A stretch of DNA of 64,000 bases from Escallonia rubra (Eukaryota > Streptophyta > Magnoliopsida > Escalloniales > Escalloniaceae). Positions 50,118-61,800 of the stretch are shown here, piece by piece (position 1 is the stretch's first letter; each line of letters opens with the position of its first letter). Location of the stretch: NCBI GenBank assembly GCA_033065855.1, contig JAVXUO010001149.1:62001-126000 (forward strand), read 5' to 3'. The translations under genes and the position numbers were made by a program. The notes beneath the pieces were generated by a model, which was not told the origin of the DNA, did no database searches, and was given only the letters and a program-made list of their open reading frames with translations.

Positions 50118-52210
50118 GCTCGGAACTTGCAAAGCTTTTGTTGGGTTGCTTCAGTTTCTGGGCAATGAATGAATTTATCATTCGAAGTGAAGAGAAACAG
50201 ACGCAATGATACAAACAAGGCATATGGGTTAGCTGGTAATGATTGAAAAGGAGAAGAAATGGAGGAGCAGGATGAACTGAACCACGTAGTGTACAGTTGA
50301 GAAAAACTGAGGGTCGTTATGGAGGGGAAAAGCAGGAGGAGTGGGTTTGAAGAAAGTTGGGGAATGGGGAGAGAAGAGAGAGGAAGAGTGGCGCGAGACG
50401 GTTATCTTGCATTCCTCCTGAAAACTGCTGCATTGACCGCTTCGACTTGTATACTGTTCGCCTTAATAGAGATTCGAACTCGACACTTTCGAGGTTATTT
50501 TTCAATGTCTTTGTCACTTCACCCTTTTGAGGTCGCTTGTAGAGTCGACAATCAACTTTTGTTACTTACCATAAACAGAGAACATGTTATTTTATGCCAT
50601 GTTAGCCTTTTGTAGGAGGGGGTAAGAAAGAAAAACACTTTTTTTCCATGCTTTAAAAACTTTTTTGTTCATGGTCACGAGTTTGAGAGGCGCTACGTAA
50701 CAGAAGATTGTCCCTATGTTCAAGAGTTACTAACTAGTTAAAATTTAAGTGCTGCATACAGTTCCCAAGTACTAGCGGAAGAAAATTTCAAATGTTGAGT
50801 CATCCCTATTTATAGTTATGCTTCAATCTTGAAATTAGACCAGATTTTTTTTTCTTTCCAGAACAGCAATAAAGTTTCATCTCTAGGATTGTAAACTTGA
50901 ATTTACTACCAACCCAAGGCCAGGGATGTCGCCCATAATTTTATTTTCTTCAATTTGTTTGGTGATTCTATTTTGTAGGCCGATAAAGCTATATATGGAG
51001 CCTTTGGATCTTAGGTTAGGTTGTATGTAGAATATTCTCTGGACTTTCCTCCTATGAGGCCAACCATCTTGTACTTTAACTATATTTCTATCATTTCAAA
51101 CCAAAAAATACCCCAAACCAGGAAAAAGTGGAATTAGAAAAAACTCGAATAATTTTTCTTTATTACTTGAAAAACAAAAGAAAAGCCAAAAGAAAAGAAA
51201 AGAAGAGAGAGAGCGCATTACGGACCTTAGTGACCATCAGGGTTAGTATGAGTTAACATTTGCGTTTTGCATTATTTTTTACAAAAATTATAAATTCATT
51301 CTGAGCTTAAACTAAGCTCTGTCAAATGTCTCTAAAAATAATTTGCAGTGAAGAAATTTCAAAGTTGTGACATTAACATACAACAAACATTCTTAAAGCA
51401 CACACCTGCTCCTCCTCGTCTGCTCATCTATTTCTTGTCTTGTCTAAAACCAAAAATTTGCCCAAGGGGTTGTCAAAGGAGCAGGTTATCAAACATATGT
51501 ATAGTTACATTAAAGACATGGGCCGGTGACCAACTGATGAAATGGCATGCAAATGTGTGGCCGGATCCTTGCTTGGAGTGGTAGGAAACCAAAGCACCCT
51601 AATGATGGTGACCGCTGGCCAATGACTCAGAGGTGACCTATTTGCCATTCCGGCTTTCTTTCTTGTTCAGAAACTCGAACGCCTGATCATTAATCCACGA
51701 TGATGCAAATTCTTTTTTATATATGGGTTGGCTTTCCCTTTTAGTGATTGGATTTATGGCTGTGTATGCAGGTCCGTTTAAGAACCAATTTAGAACTTTG
51801 TATATGCAAGCGTGGGTGTGTAAATTAACCTTTCCTCGGGTGTTTGTGTTTTATGCTCGTGAGAGGTGCAGCCATTGTGGTTTGCTATGCATAGCGTGTA
51901 ATTTAGAGGTGTCAACGGGCCGGCCCAGCAAGCCAGAGGAGGGCCCAGGCAAACAGGGCTTCGGGTCGTGGGAATCGGGTTGGCCACAATGGGGGGAAAT
52001 CTTGGCCCTGTCCAAGCCCAAGCCCTAGGCCCTAACTTTAGGCCGGGGCTAGGGTCAGGCCCAGGCCTGAATAATTTTTTTTTATTTTTTTAGAAATTAT
52101 TTTTATTCATGTTTTATGTTGCAAAAAAATTTATTTTAGATAAATTTGTTCATAAGCCCTCCTTCTTTTATCCGGGCTTGAGATCGGATGCTTGTAAACA
52201 AGCAGACGAA
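50118..52210. other. Upstream of the IST1-like gene; no further gene seen
   Basis: The first ~300 bp probably hold the leader and promoter of the minus-strand gene. At about 51900-52065 there is a GGCCC-rich stretch with inverted 'gggcc'/'ggccc' blocks that looks like part of a MITE, ending in a T-run. No coding sequence recognised. Confidence 0.4.
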
Positions 52211-52211
52211 G

Positions 52212-52213
<2 letters not shown>

Positions 52214-52262
<49 letters not shown>
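52214..52262. repeat. (TA)n microsatellite
   Basis: About 24 uninterrupted TA units at the left border of the transposon-rich block. Confidence 0.95.
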
Positions 52263-52264
<2 letters not shown>

Positions 52265-52265
<1 letters not shown>

Positions 52266-53275
52266 GTTCGATACACACCCACCGGTGGGAAAAAAAAATT
52301 TCCCACCGAATCGCTAGAAAGTCGAGCGATTGCATAAAAAAGCTGGACCAGAACTGGGCAATTGGCCTTGGCCCAATCGCATGAGAGTCGCGCGATTGGC
52401 CCAAAGCCAATCGCCCTTTACCCCGGTAGTAACCCCTCCCCCCGTGGCCCCCACACCTCTTCCCCCCCCCCCCACGTGTCCCCACCCCCTCCCTTGGCCC
52501 CCACCCCCCTCGGCAGATTCCCCCCCCGGCCCCCACCCCCCTCACCCGAATTTCCACCCGGCAGTAACCCCCCCCCCCCCCTCCCATCCCTCTTCCCCCC
52601 CCTTCATGTCATTTTTCCTCCCTAGGCCCCCACCCCCCTTCGGCAGACCCCCTCTTCTCCTCCCAAAATTTCCTCCCATGTCTTGGCCCACACCCCTCTT
52701 CGACACATGGCAGAACATTAGTTGGCCCCCCCCAAACTCCACTTTTCTGTCTATAAAAACCCTCTTCCCCCGAATTATTTCTTACACTCTCATCATTCTC
52801 CCTATCTCACAAACATAATCTCCACAACAATACGAGCGAAAAAAAATTTACGCTAGAAGATCGGTGGATAACCGCTAGAAGAAGATCGGTGGACTTCTTC
52901 GTCATTTTTTTCAAGTCAAAACAAGTAAGTATTTTGAATTTTCTTATAATTCAATGTTAATTTAAATTGTTGTTACGCTTAAATTGTTCTTACCATAGTC
53001 TAAAATTAGTGTTTAGGGCGTCAAAATTACGTTTTTACAAATAGGGATATTACATTCGAAAAATTCGAAAATAGCGATTTTTTAGGGCGTCAAAATTATG
53101 ATTTTTCACGAATTTATAAAAAATATCTAGAGCTAGATTTTGCCAAAGTACAAAAAATAGACCCTAGTTATTTTTAAAAGATCTGTATCAGGTAAAAATT
53201 TCAGATTTTTCCAAATACTGGAAAGGGGTTAACTGATACGCGCAACCTTGTAACTTCGCAGTGTAATTTAAAATA
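52265..53275 (+). mobile_element. Hairpin-rich element end with promoter and non-coding first exon
   Basis: The segment starts with a perfect 10-bp stem CGGTGGGAAA/TTTCCCACCG around an A-rich loop (52282-52307), then a second stem built on 'ggcccaatcgc' and 'gcgattggccc' (52371-52402). A C-rich tract (52430-52640) follows. Then comes a consensus TATA box (TATAAAAA, 52752-52759), a 5'-leader-like A/C-rich stretch and a strong splice donor 'gtaagt' at 52925. No ATG-started frame of note lies between the TATA and the donor, so the first exon would be non-coding. This looks like the 5' part of a transposon-borne or captured gene, but the family is not identified. Confidence 0.45.
52752..52759 (+). 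promoter_or_regulatory. TATA box
   Basis: The sequence 'ctataaaaacc' fits the plant TATA consensus and is followed at the expected distance by a C/A-rich initiator region near 52780-52800. Confidence 0.5.
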
Positions 53276-55970
53276 TCAAGCTAGCGCGATTTCGCGCGAA
53301 ACTTTTTTGAGAACCCTAGGATGTTGGAAAGTTCCATTCCTCAGGAATTCGGGCCATTCCGAAGCCGGTAGCAATTCTTCGCCGAACGGGCTTTTAAGCG
53401 CTCGATCCGGACACCGGTTCGGGATTTTTTGACGAAAAATTCCTAAAATGCTTTTTAGATCAAGGATGAACTCAGCAACCTTAGAATAGCGTCTTAAAGC
53501 ACTTTTGAGATTTTTTCCGATGCCAGGGGGCATTTCGGTTATTCGCCGCCGGAGAGGGGTATTTTCGTAATTTTGCCCCTTTCAACTTTTTCGAGCGCCT
53601 TTTCAGTCCGTAAATATAAGCAAACCCTAGCGAAGGCGGGAAGTTCCATTCGCCACGAATTCGGGCCATTCCGAAGCCGGTAGCAATTTTTTGCCGAACG
53701 GGCTTTTAAGCACTCGATCCGGACACCGATTCGGGATTTTTTGACGAAAATTCCCTAAAATGCTTTCTAAATCAAGGATGAACTCAGCAACCTTAGAATA
53801 GCGTCTTAAAGCACTTTTGAGATTTTTCCCGATGCCAGGGGGCATTTTGGTAATTCGCCGCCCGATAGGGGTATTTTCGTAATTTTGCCCCCTTTCAACT
53901 TTTTTGAATGACTGCTTAGTCCATAAATGTAAGCAAACCCTAAGGATGTTGGAAAGTTCCATTCCCCACAAATTCGGGGCATTCCGAAGCCGGTAGCAAC
54001 TTTTTCTCGAACGGGCTTTTAAGCGCTCGATCCGGACACCGGTTCGGGATTTTTTGACGAAAAATCCCTAAAATGCTTTTTAGATCAAGGATGAACTCAG
54101 CAACCTTAGAAAAGCGTCTTAAAGCACTTTTGAGATTTTTCCCGATGCCAGGGGGCATTTTGGTAATTCGCCACCCGATATTGGTATTTTCGTAATTTTG
54201 CCCCTTTCAACTTTTTTGAATGACTGCTTAGTCCATAAATGTAAGCAAACCCTAAGGATGTTGGAAAGTTCCATTCCCCACGAATTCGGGCCATTCCGAA
54301 GCCGGTAGCAACTTTTTGCCGAACGGGCTTTTAAGCGCTCGATCCGGACACCGGTTCGGGATTTTTTGACAAAAAATCCCTAAAATGCTTTTTAGATCAA
54401 GGATGAACTCAGCAACCTTAGAAAAGCGTCTTAAAGCACTTTTGAGATTTTTTCCGATGCCAGGGGGCATTTTGGTAATTCGCCGCCCGATAGGGGTATT
54501 TTCGTAATTTTGCCCCTTTCAACTTTTTTGAATGACTGCTTAGTCCATAAATGTAAGCAAACCCTAAGGATGTTGGAAAGTTCCATTCCCCACGAATTCG
54601 GGCCATTCCGAAGCCGGTAGCAACTTTTTGCCGAACAGGCTTTTAAGCGCTCGATCCGGACACCGGTTCGAGATTTTTTGACAAAAAATCCCTAAAATGC
54701 TTTTTAGATCAAGGATGAACTCAGCAACCTTAGAAAAGCATCTTAAAGCACTTTTGAGATTTTTCCCGATGCCAGGGGCATTTTGGTAATTCGTCGCCCG
54801 ATAGGGGTATTTTCGTAATTTTGCCCCTTTCAACTTTTTCGCTGGACTGGTCAGTCCGTAAATGTAAGCAAACCCTAGCGAAGGCGGGAAGTTCCATTCC
54901 TCACGAATTCGGGCCATTCCGAAGCCGGTAGCAATTTTTTGCCTATGAAACTTTTAAGCGCTCGATCCGGACACCGGTTCGGGATTTTTTGACGAAAAAT
55001 CCCTAAAATGCTTTCTAGATCAAGGATGAACTCAGAAACCTTAGAATAGCGTCTTAAATCACTTTTGAGATTTTTCCCGATGCCAGGGGGCATTTTGGTA
55101 ATTCGTCGCCCGAGAGGGGTATTTTCGTAATTTCACGCTGTCAACTTTTTCGTGCGTCAATACTGTCCGTAAATGTAAGCAAACCCTAAGGATGTTGGAA
55201 AATTCCATTCCCCACGAATTCGGGCCATTCCAAAGCCGGTAGCAATTTTTTGCCTATGCAACTTTTAAGCGCTCGATCTGGACACCGGTTCGGGATTTTT
55301 TAACGAAAATTCCCTAAAATGCTTTCTAGATCAAGGATGAACTCAACAACCTTAGAATAGCGTCTTAAAGCACTTTTGAGATTTTTCCCGATGCCAGGGG
55401 GCATTTTGGTATTTCGCCGCCCGAGAGGGGTATTTTCGTAATTTTACGCTATCAACTTTTTCGAACGTCTTTCCAATCCGTAAATGTAAGCAAACCCTAG
55501 CGAAGGCGGCTAGGGTTACTCCCCACGAATTCGGGCCATTCCGAAGCCGGTAGCAATTTTTTTGCCGAACGGGCTTTTAAGCGCTCGATCCGGACACCGG
55601 TTCGGGATTTTTTGATGAAAAATCCCTAAAATGCTTTCTAGATCAAGGATGAACTCAGCAACCTTACAATAGCATCTTAAAGCACTTTTGAGATTTTTCC
55701 CGATGCCAGGGGCATTTTGGTAATTCGCCGCCCGAGAGGGGTAATTTGGTAATTTCACGCTGTCAACATTTTCGAACGTCTTTTCAGTCCGTAAATGTAA
55801 GCAAACCCTAGCGACGGCTGATTTGAAGCCGATTCGCTGGGCGTTGGGGTCATAATGAACCCCGGGCCATTTCGGTAATTTACCGCTCATCGGGGGCTAT
55901 TTTCCTTATTTTACATTATACAAATTTTCCGAATGATTTTTAGTTCAGGAAAGGGTGTGAGACACCCGAA
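53276..55970. repeat. Satellite array, ~312-bp monomer, eight copies
   Basis: The landmark '(g)aattcgggccattcc' recurs at 53345, 53657, 53970, 54282, 54594, 54904, 55216 and 55527, at spacings of 312, 313, 312, 312, 310, 312 and 311 bp. All monomers share 'ctcgatccggacaccggttc', 'gatcaaggatgaactca' and 'cccgatgccaggggg'. A degenerate ninth part runs to about 55970 and abuts the LTR. Monomers differ at scattered sites and at the last ~40 bp (two alternative endings, 'aaggatgttggaaagttcc' or 'agcgaaggcgggaagttcc'). Minus-strand open frames recur in every monomer but change frame at the indels, so they are not taken as genes. Confidence 0.93.
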
Positions 55971-56999
55971 AAGTTATTTTAAAGTTGTTGATGCCGAATG
56001 AGGGTCCTTTGCCACGTCGAGGTGCCACAAGGTATGCAGTCTGAGTTGGCTTCCAAGTAGGCCAAGTGGGGGACAGCAGGGATGACGTAAGGGCTGAGAG
56101 CAAGGCTCCTCAGGCAGGTCACGAGGGCTGGCAGTGTCGCGCGGGCAGGGTGACGTCGAACAGGTCCAACAATCGACGGTCCGTGTCAAGAGTGCAACGT
56201 CGAGAGCTCGAAGTCGTAAGTCCAAGTGTCTTTCTCTCACTAGAAATCCAGAGAGAATAGGTTTTAGAGAGAGAAAGTAGAAGTGTCGAATGAGGCAGAA
56301 GTCCTTGAATAAGCTCCAGAATCCACTATATATAGGCACAAATATGCGCGTGTCATCAGCTGACACGTGTCGTCCTCTGGGAGTGACACGTCGCCGTAGA
56401 GGGCCCTGCAGTCTTGATCGTCCGTCGGATTGCCGGTCCCCGAGTTCGCGTCGCCCTGCCCTTGCAGCGTCCCTTTACCTGTCTGAGAAGACTGACCACA
56501 CTGTGGTAGCACGGTCAGAGCAGCCCGTTGCCCCAGCCTCCAGTCCAAGCCCTTACTGAATCCCACGGGATGCGTCAAGAGACGCGCCGAGATCCTGACA
56601 GCGGTGAGGGTTGCCCCTGCAGCCAACTGCCAGGCGTGCTGGACACGATGCCCTACGAAGACCTGCTCCCGTCTCGGAGTGGCTCGCGGTTCATTGCCCC
56701 GACGGTGTCGATGATCGATGGAGGCATCAGCGTACATGCTCATAACTCGATACTCAGAGTCCGTGGCGGTGGGTCCTCGCGCCGGGGCATTATGAGCGGA
56801 GCCCCCTGAAGCTCGTTGTGTGATTGTGCCGGCAATGGCCTTAGGATCGTGAGCTCATTCCCGTTGCGAAGGCCGGGGCCTCCGGTTGATTGTGTCTGCG
56901 ATAATGGGCGTCGCGCATCTACTAGCGATGAGTGAGTGTTGCTGAATGAGTTGAGTGGGGTGATGGCAGTGGTGAGCAGGTCCCCTCCCCCCCTCAAGG

Positions 57000-57290
57000 A
57001 CAAAGGGGTGGCCGACCCCCTCACCAGAGGGGTGGCCGACCCCCTCAGCAAAGGGGTGGCCGACCCCCTCACAAAAAGGGGTGGCCGACCCCTCACCAAA
57101 AGGGTGGCCGACCCCCTCAGCAAAGGGGTGGCCGACCCCCTCAGCAAAGGGGTGGCCGACCCCTTATTAGAGGGGTGGCCGACCCCCTCGGCAAAGGGGT
57201 GGCCGACCCCCTCACCAAAGGGGTGGCCGACCCCCTTATCTGAGGGGTGGCCGACCCCCTCACCAAAGGGGTGGCCGACCCCTCGGGGGG
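57000..57290. repeat. ~21-24-bp minisatellite (aggggtggccgaccccctca)n
   Basis: About thirteen units of 'aaaggggtggccgacccc' plus a variable linker lie head to tail. The unit is nearly self-complementary (ggggtggccgacccc), so either strand could fold into serial hairpins. One related unit ('ggtggccgacccctt') occurs at 11190 in the other LTR copy. Confidence 0.9.
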
Positions 57291-57638
57291 TGTACCTTCG
57301 ATCGTTGTCTGAGTGCTTGCGGCGCGGAGCGCTTTGACCGAGCGATGATGATGTTTAAGTATCGGAGCGTTTTCACCGAGGAATGATGTTGAGCAAGTTC
57401 GACTACCGAGCGTGTGACGTGTCGTGCCACTGGAGCCTTTTAGCGGGCCCTGGGGTGCGGTCCAGAATAGGTTATGAACATAAGCCCCCTGCGTGTGGGG
57501 TACGCAGAGGGGCAACCCGAGCGGGCGCCGCATGCATAAACGGTGTTGGACGTACTGGGAATGGTCGTTGCTTAATGCGAGAGCCTGTTGCGAGGGCCGG
57601 AGCCCCCTGTTGAGTGTGTCGGAGATGGCGAGAAGCTT

Positions 57639-57940
57639 GAGAGCCCATCCCGGATGCGAGGGCCGGAGCCCCCGTCGGTTGATTGTGCGGGTATGGGCCG
57701 GAGCCCCCGGTTGATTGAGACGGCGATGGCTATAAGCTTGAGAGCCCATCCCGGATGCGAGGGCCGGAGCCCCCGTCGGTTGATTGTGCGGGTATGGGCC
57801 GGAGCCCCCGGTTGATTGAGACGGCGATGGCTATAAGCTTGAGAGCCCATCCCGGATGCGAGGGCCGGAGCCCCCGTTGGTTGATTGTGCGGGTATGGGC
57901 CGGAGCCCCTGGTTGATTGTGCCGGCGAGGGTTTGAAGGC
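57639..57940. repeat. 101-bp tandem repeat, three copies
   Basis: The unit starting 'gagagcccatcccggatgcg' begins at 57639, 57740 and 57841 (offset exactly 101 bp twice) with almost no differences, implying recent amplification. It contains 'gggccggagccccc' blocks shared with the surrounding LTR. Confidence 0.92.
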
Positions 57941-58046
57941 TGTGAGTCCGTACTGTCGTGGGGGGTTGGAATGCCGGAGCACGCGAAGCGCGTCAATGAT
58001 GTGGTTGCTGCACGTTTTTTTTTTTTTTTTTTTGGTGGCCCACCTC

Positions 58047-58054
58047 TATAAATA
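58047..58054 (+). promoter_or_regulatory. TATA box for the antisense PMD gene
   Basis: 'cctctataaatagc' is a near-consensus plant TATA box on the plus strand, directly after a T19 run (58015-58033). It would start transcription near 58080, about 730 bp upstream of the PMD frame, and points away from the retrotransposon's own direction. Confidence 0.6.
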
Positions 58055-58399
58055 GCAAAAAGGGGGGGAGAGTGTTTTGGAAAGAAACATTGTGTATTTG
58101 GGAGAGAAAAGATTGAGAGAGAGAGGAGAGAAGAAGAGAGAAGAAAGGGGGGGGGGGGGGAGGCAGGGGGAGGAGGGGTCGGCCGCAGATGGGGGTCGTC
58201 GGGGCCAAGGGGTCGGCGGCGGTGGAGAGAAAGAAAGAAGAGGGGAAGGGGGAAGGAGGGAAGAAAGAGGGGAAATGGGAGGGGGGTCGGCCAATCGAGG
58301 GGGGTCGGCCAATCGCGGAGCGTCGGGCACCCCGGGGGGTCGGCCAACGCGGGAGAGAGGAGAGAGGGAGGGAAGAGAGGGATGAGAGGGGAGGGGGCT

Positions 58400-58740
58400 C
58401 GGCCGCACGAGGGGGGTCGGTCGGGAGCAGGGGAGAGTCGGGGGATGCTTCTTCGGGGGGAAAAGGAAGAGAAGGGAGGAGAGAAAGGGGGTCGGGAGCA
58501 GGAGGTGGTTCGTCGGCGCCGAAGGCGTCGGGATCTGGAGGGAGATCGGCGGGGAAGGTGGGTCGGGAGCTGGAGGGAAGTCATCGGGGGCAGGGGGGTT
58601 GGGAGCTTTGGGAAAGTCGACGGGGGCAGGGGGGTCGGGAGCTGGTGGAAAGTCGGCGGGGGCAGGGGGTCGGGAGCTGGGGGAAGTCGGCGGGGGCAGG
58701 GGGGTCGGGAGCTGGGGGGAAGGCGGCGGCAGGGGGGTCG
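58400..58740. repeat. G-rich minisatellite in the PMD leader
   Basis: Units of about 35-38 bp built on 'ggggcaggggggtcgggagc' repeat with drift. They create Gly/Ser-rich frames on the plus strand and Pro-rich frames on the minus strand. Confidence 0.75.
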
Positions 58741-58812
58741 GCGGTGCCAAAAGCCACGGGCAAGGTCACACCCGCTGAGCCGGTCCCCGTTCTGAAAAAG
58801 TTGAAGCAGTAA

Positions 58813-61800
58813 ATGTGGGTGAAACCACGAGGTGGGGCAGCGAGCGCGGGGCGGCCACCGCGAAATGTGACGACGGAACCAGTGCCGCCTCCGCCAACAG
58901 ATGAAGCCGAAGCTACGGGAGGTGGTGAGACGGGAGTGCCACTTTCATTTGACGATGCGTCGGTGAGGACGTACGATCCGGACCCGGATAAGTCGGTCAC
59001 GCCATTGAGAGTGAAAGGGGTAGTACCGGCCGTGCCTGGCCGGGAGTTGTGGAGGGAGCTGGCCATCCGCGTAGCTGATGGTGCGTTCACAGTGCCATGG
59101 AGTGGTGCGTCGATGAGGGAGGAGCCACGGATGCCGTCACCATATGTGCGGTCCCCTAGCTGGGAGGACGCGCCCGTGCCGTCACCGAGGTATGTGGCGG
59201 GGTTGTTGGTGGAGCATGCGGATATACCTTGGGCACCTGTGGTGTTCAAGGGGCACGGAGCGATGCCGATCGGGTGGGACTTCTGGTGCGATCACATGAT
59301 GGAGGTGCCGAGGTGGGCGGCTTTATTGGATGTGTTGGGGTTGGTGCCGGCGATTGACATTACGGCGAGGGGGGTGGAGCTTTATAGAGACACGTCGGGG
59401 ATGACTTTGCTGTTGTCGCGATGGAGTACTCAGACACACATCTTTGTGACTGAGTTCGGAGAGATTGGGCCGACGCTGCTCGATGTGATGATGCTGACGG
59501 GCTTGCCGATGCATGGAGAGTTGGACGCACGTGTGACGCGGCTGACTAATGATGAATGGGTGTTGCAGACGCAGTTGCTTGATATTTTGGCGGAGACGAA
59601 GCAGCATCGGAAGGCGACATATTGCGGGTGGCTCCGATTGTTCTATGGCACGCCGCAGGTGAGGTCGGGGCAGAAGTTGGGCAATGCGGCTCATTTTGTG
59701 ATGGGGCCGTATCACAAGGACGAGCGATATGAGATGGTGGCCTTTTTGACGATGTACTTGTCGAGGTAAGTATAATGCGTTCGTGTATGTATGTTCGTAG
59801 ATGTGATGCAGGTTGAGATTGTGTATAATGTGTTGGCGTGTTGTTTTGTTTTGCAGGTTCGTGTTTGAAGGGACGCCGGAGGATGGCATATCCGCGAAGG
59901 TGATTCCCCTGGCGATTCGGATGGCGCAGGGGAAGCGTGTTGGGCTAGCTCCCGTGTACCTGGGCACCATGTACTCGCGATTGGATCAGTTCGTGAACGA
60001 TGTGAAGAGGTCGCACGGGTGGTACCAAGTGGCGACCTATGTGGATTGGATGTTCCTGCAGCGGTACTTGTACGAGTGCTTTCCAGACTATCGTCCGACA
60101 GGATATCCGCTCGAGCATCCAGCACCGAGGACGAGGACAGTGATGCACAGCGGTAGATCGCGGGAAGTGGCACTATGGTGCAGCGGGGCGCGGGCATGTG
60201 CATGGGCGGGCATCAAGAGGCCGGAGTGTCCATTGTCGCGTTTGATAGATGCAAGGGAGGCATGCATAGTACGTCCGTACAGAGAGATGCATGCGTCATA
60301 CGGAGTACCCCCTTGGTTGCACGGGCAGGAGATGACGATAGACTTGAGCAGGCGGGGGGTTTTGCCACCGGCGGACGTTGTGCTCTTGGTGGCGTACTTT
60401 CCAGGTTGGCTGCCAGTGATGACGGACGATGGCGCGAAGCCTGCAGAGAACCTTTATTACGTGGCTCGGTATTGCCCGGACCGGTTGTCACGGACATTTG
60501 GTTATGACTTGGAGCCGCCATGTGGGTATCGTAGCCCGTGGAGTGTGACGACCGCCTTTGGATACACGCGGGATGATAGAGTTCGCGAGTGGCCGGCACC
60601 GGTGGTAGCGTGGACGAGGCCTGGGAGAGCATCGGTGGGGGCGGTGACGACGGAGTATGCACAGTGGTGGGAGCGCCTGCGGGCGGTCTGGGCGGAGTGG
60701 TTGGCACAGCCATCGGGGACACGACGGCTGGTTGACGTGTACGCCTGTGACCGGGCATTGAGCTTGATATCGATGACAGCGGCGAGGCAGGCCGGTATGC
60801 TGGTGCTAGTGACGGGGAGTGCGGTTGTGAGCTCAGAGATGGATCCCGATGAGGAGGGCGAGGAGTCCGAGGAGGAGGCTCCAGAGGAGGACTGTGGGGA
60901 GGAGCCAGTGGTGGCGGTACCGCGTGCGCCCGGGGCCGGCAAGGGGCCCTTGTCGTTATTGCGAGTGGGTATGATGGAGGGGGCCCGTCAGGCGAGTGCG
61001 GGTTCTTCAGACTTGCGACTGACAGGATCGAAGAGGCCGCGAGAGGTGTCAGAGGAGCTAGTGGTTGAGGTAGGTCAAACCATGGCCGCTTTTGATTAAA
61101 TCTCGTTTTGCTTGTGCTTGTTGTTTTTTTTGATGTTTATATAAAAAAAAATGCTAACGGTTGCTTTTGGACAGGGGTATGGTGGACATGCGGTGGAAAG
61201 CGGCAGCGATGCACATGTAGCGGTTGAGACTGAGGCGGTGAGAGCAACTGAGGTTGACGAGCCAGTAGGCGGGGATGAGCCGGTAGCGTTGGGCGTGTCG
61301 GGGGCCGTGGCCAGTGGCGGGGTGCGTCCAACACCAGATGGCGAGGAGGGGGCGGATGATGTGTATGGTGGCTTGGTCGACGAGTCGTTAATGTTCGATG
61401 CCAGTGGCTACTGGTGGACAGGCGCGGCGACGGAGGTCACGGCGGTTGAGCGGGGGGATTTGACGGAGTTGGAGCCTGTAGTGGCGGTTCCGATTCAGGA
61501 GGTGGAGATCCCGGTGCAGCCGGTGCAGGCTGTGGCGGTGGCGTCGTCAGGGTCGGCCGTTGAGGCGAGTGCGACGTTGATGGCGATGCACTCGATGACC
61601 GTCGGTGCACAGGCAGCCGGAGAGGTACATGAGAGGCCTGCGATGGCGTCGAGTGGCACAGCTGTCGGAGAGGCGAGTAGGGGGTCGTCGAGCGGTCAGG
61701 CTGACGTGGTACTATGGGAGAACCTGCAGCTACCTTATGAGACAGTGCGCCGGTTAGAGATGGTGAAGGCGGCGTATCCGCAGACGTTTGCGGGGGTGGA

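Larger units (their letters stand above)
55989..58012 (-). mobile_element. 3' LTR of a minus-strand Ty3/gypsy retrotransposon
   Basis: The first ~720 bp match the LTR at 8645-9360. On the minus strand it contains a TATA motif ('gcctatatatagtgg', about 56333-56347), then a CT-rich leader with 'tttctctctctaaaacc', and ends in GCATCA at 55989. It lies downstream of the integrase on the same strand, as a 3' LTR should; no primer-binding site follows, so it is not a 5' LTR. The upstream border is placed at the 'ctgca' (58008-58012) just before a T-run, by analogy with the first copy, but a polypurine tract is not obvious. The presumed U3 holds two tandem arrays. Confidence 0.7.

Noticed and set aside
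53276-55890. Repeated minus-strand frames starting MPPGIGKNLKSALRR or MARIRGEWNFP
   Set aside because: They recur because the 312-bp monomer is a multiple of three, but single-base length changes break them at different places and no family was recognised.
57730-58750. Long Pro-rich minus-strand frames (up to 284 codons) over the LTR end and PMD leader
   Set aside because: They mirror G-rich minisatellites and LTR repeats; no domain, and overlapping alternative frames are just as open.
60213-60942. Minus-strand frames (146-181 codons) opposite PMD exon 2
   Set aside because: They are antisense shadows of the GC-rich PMD coding sequence. The plus strand has the domain and the splice sites.
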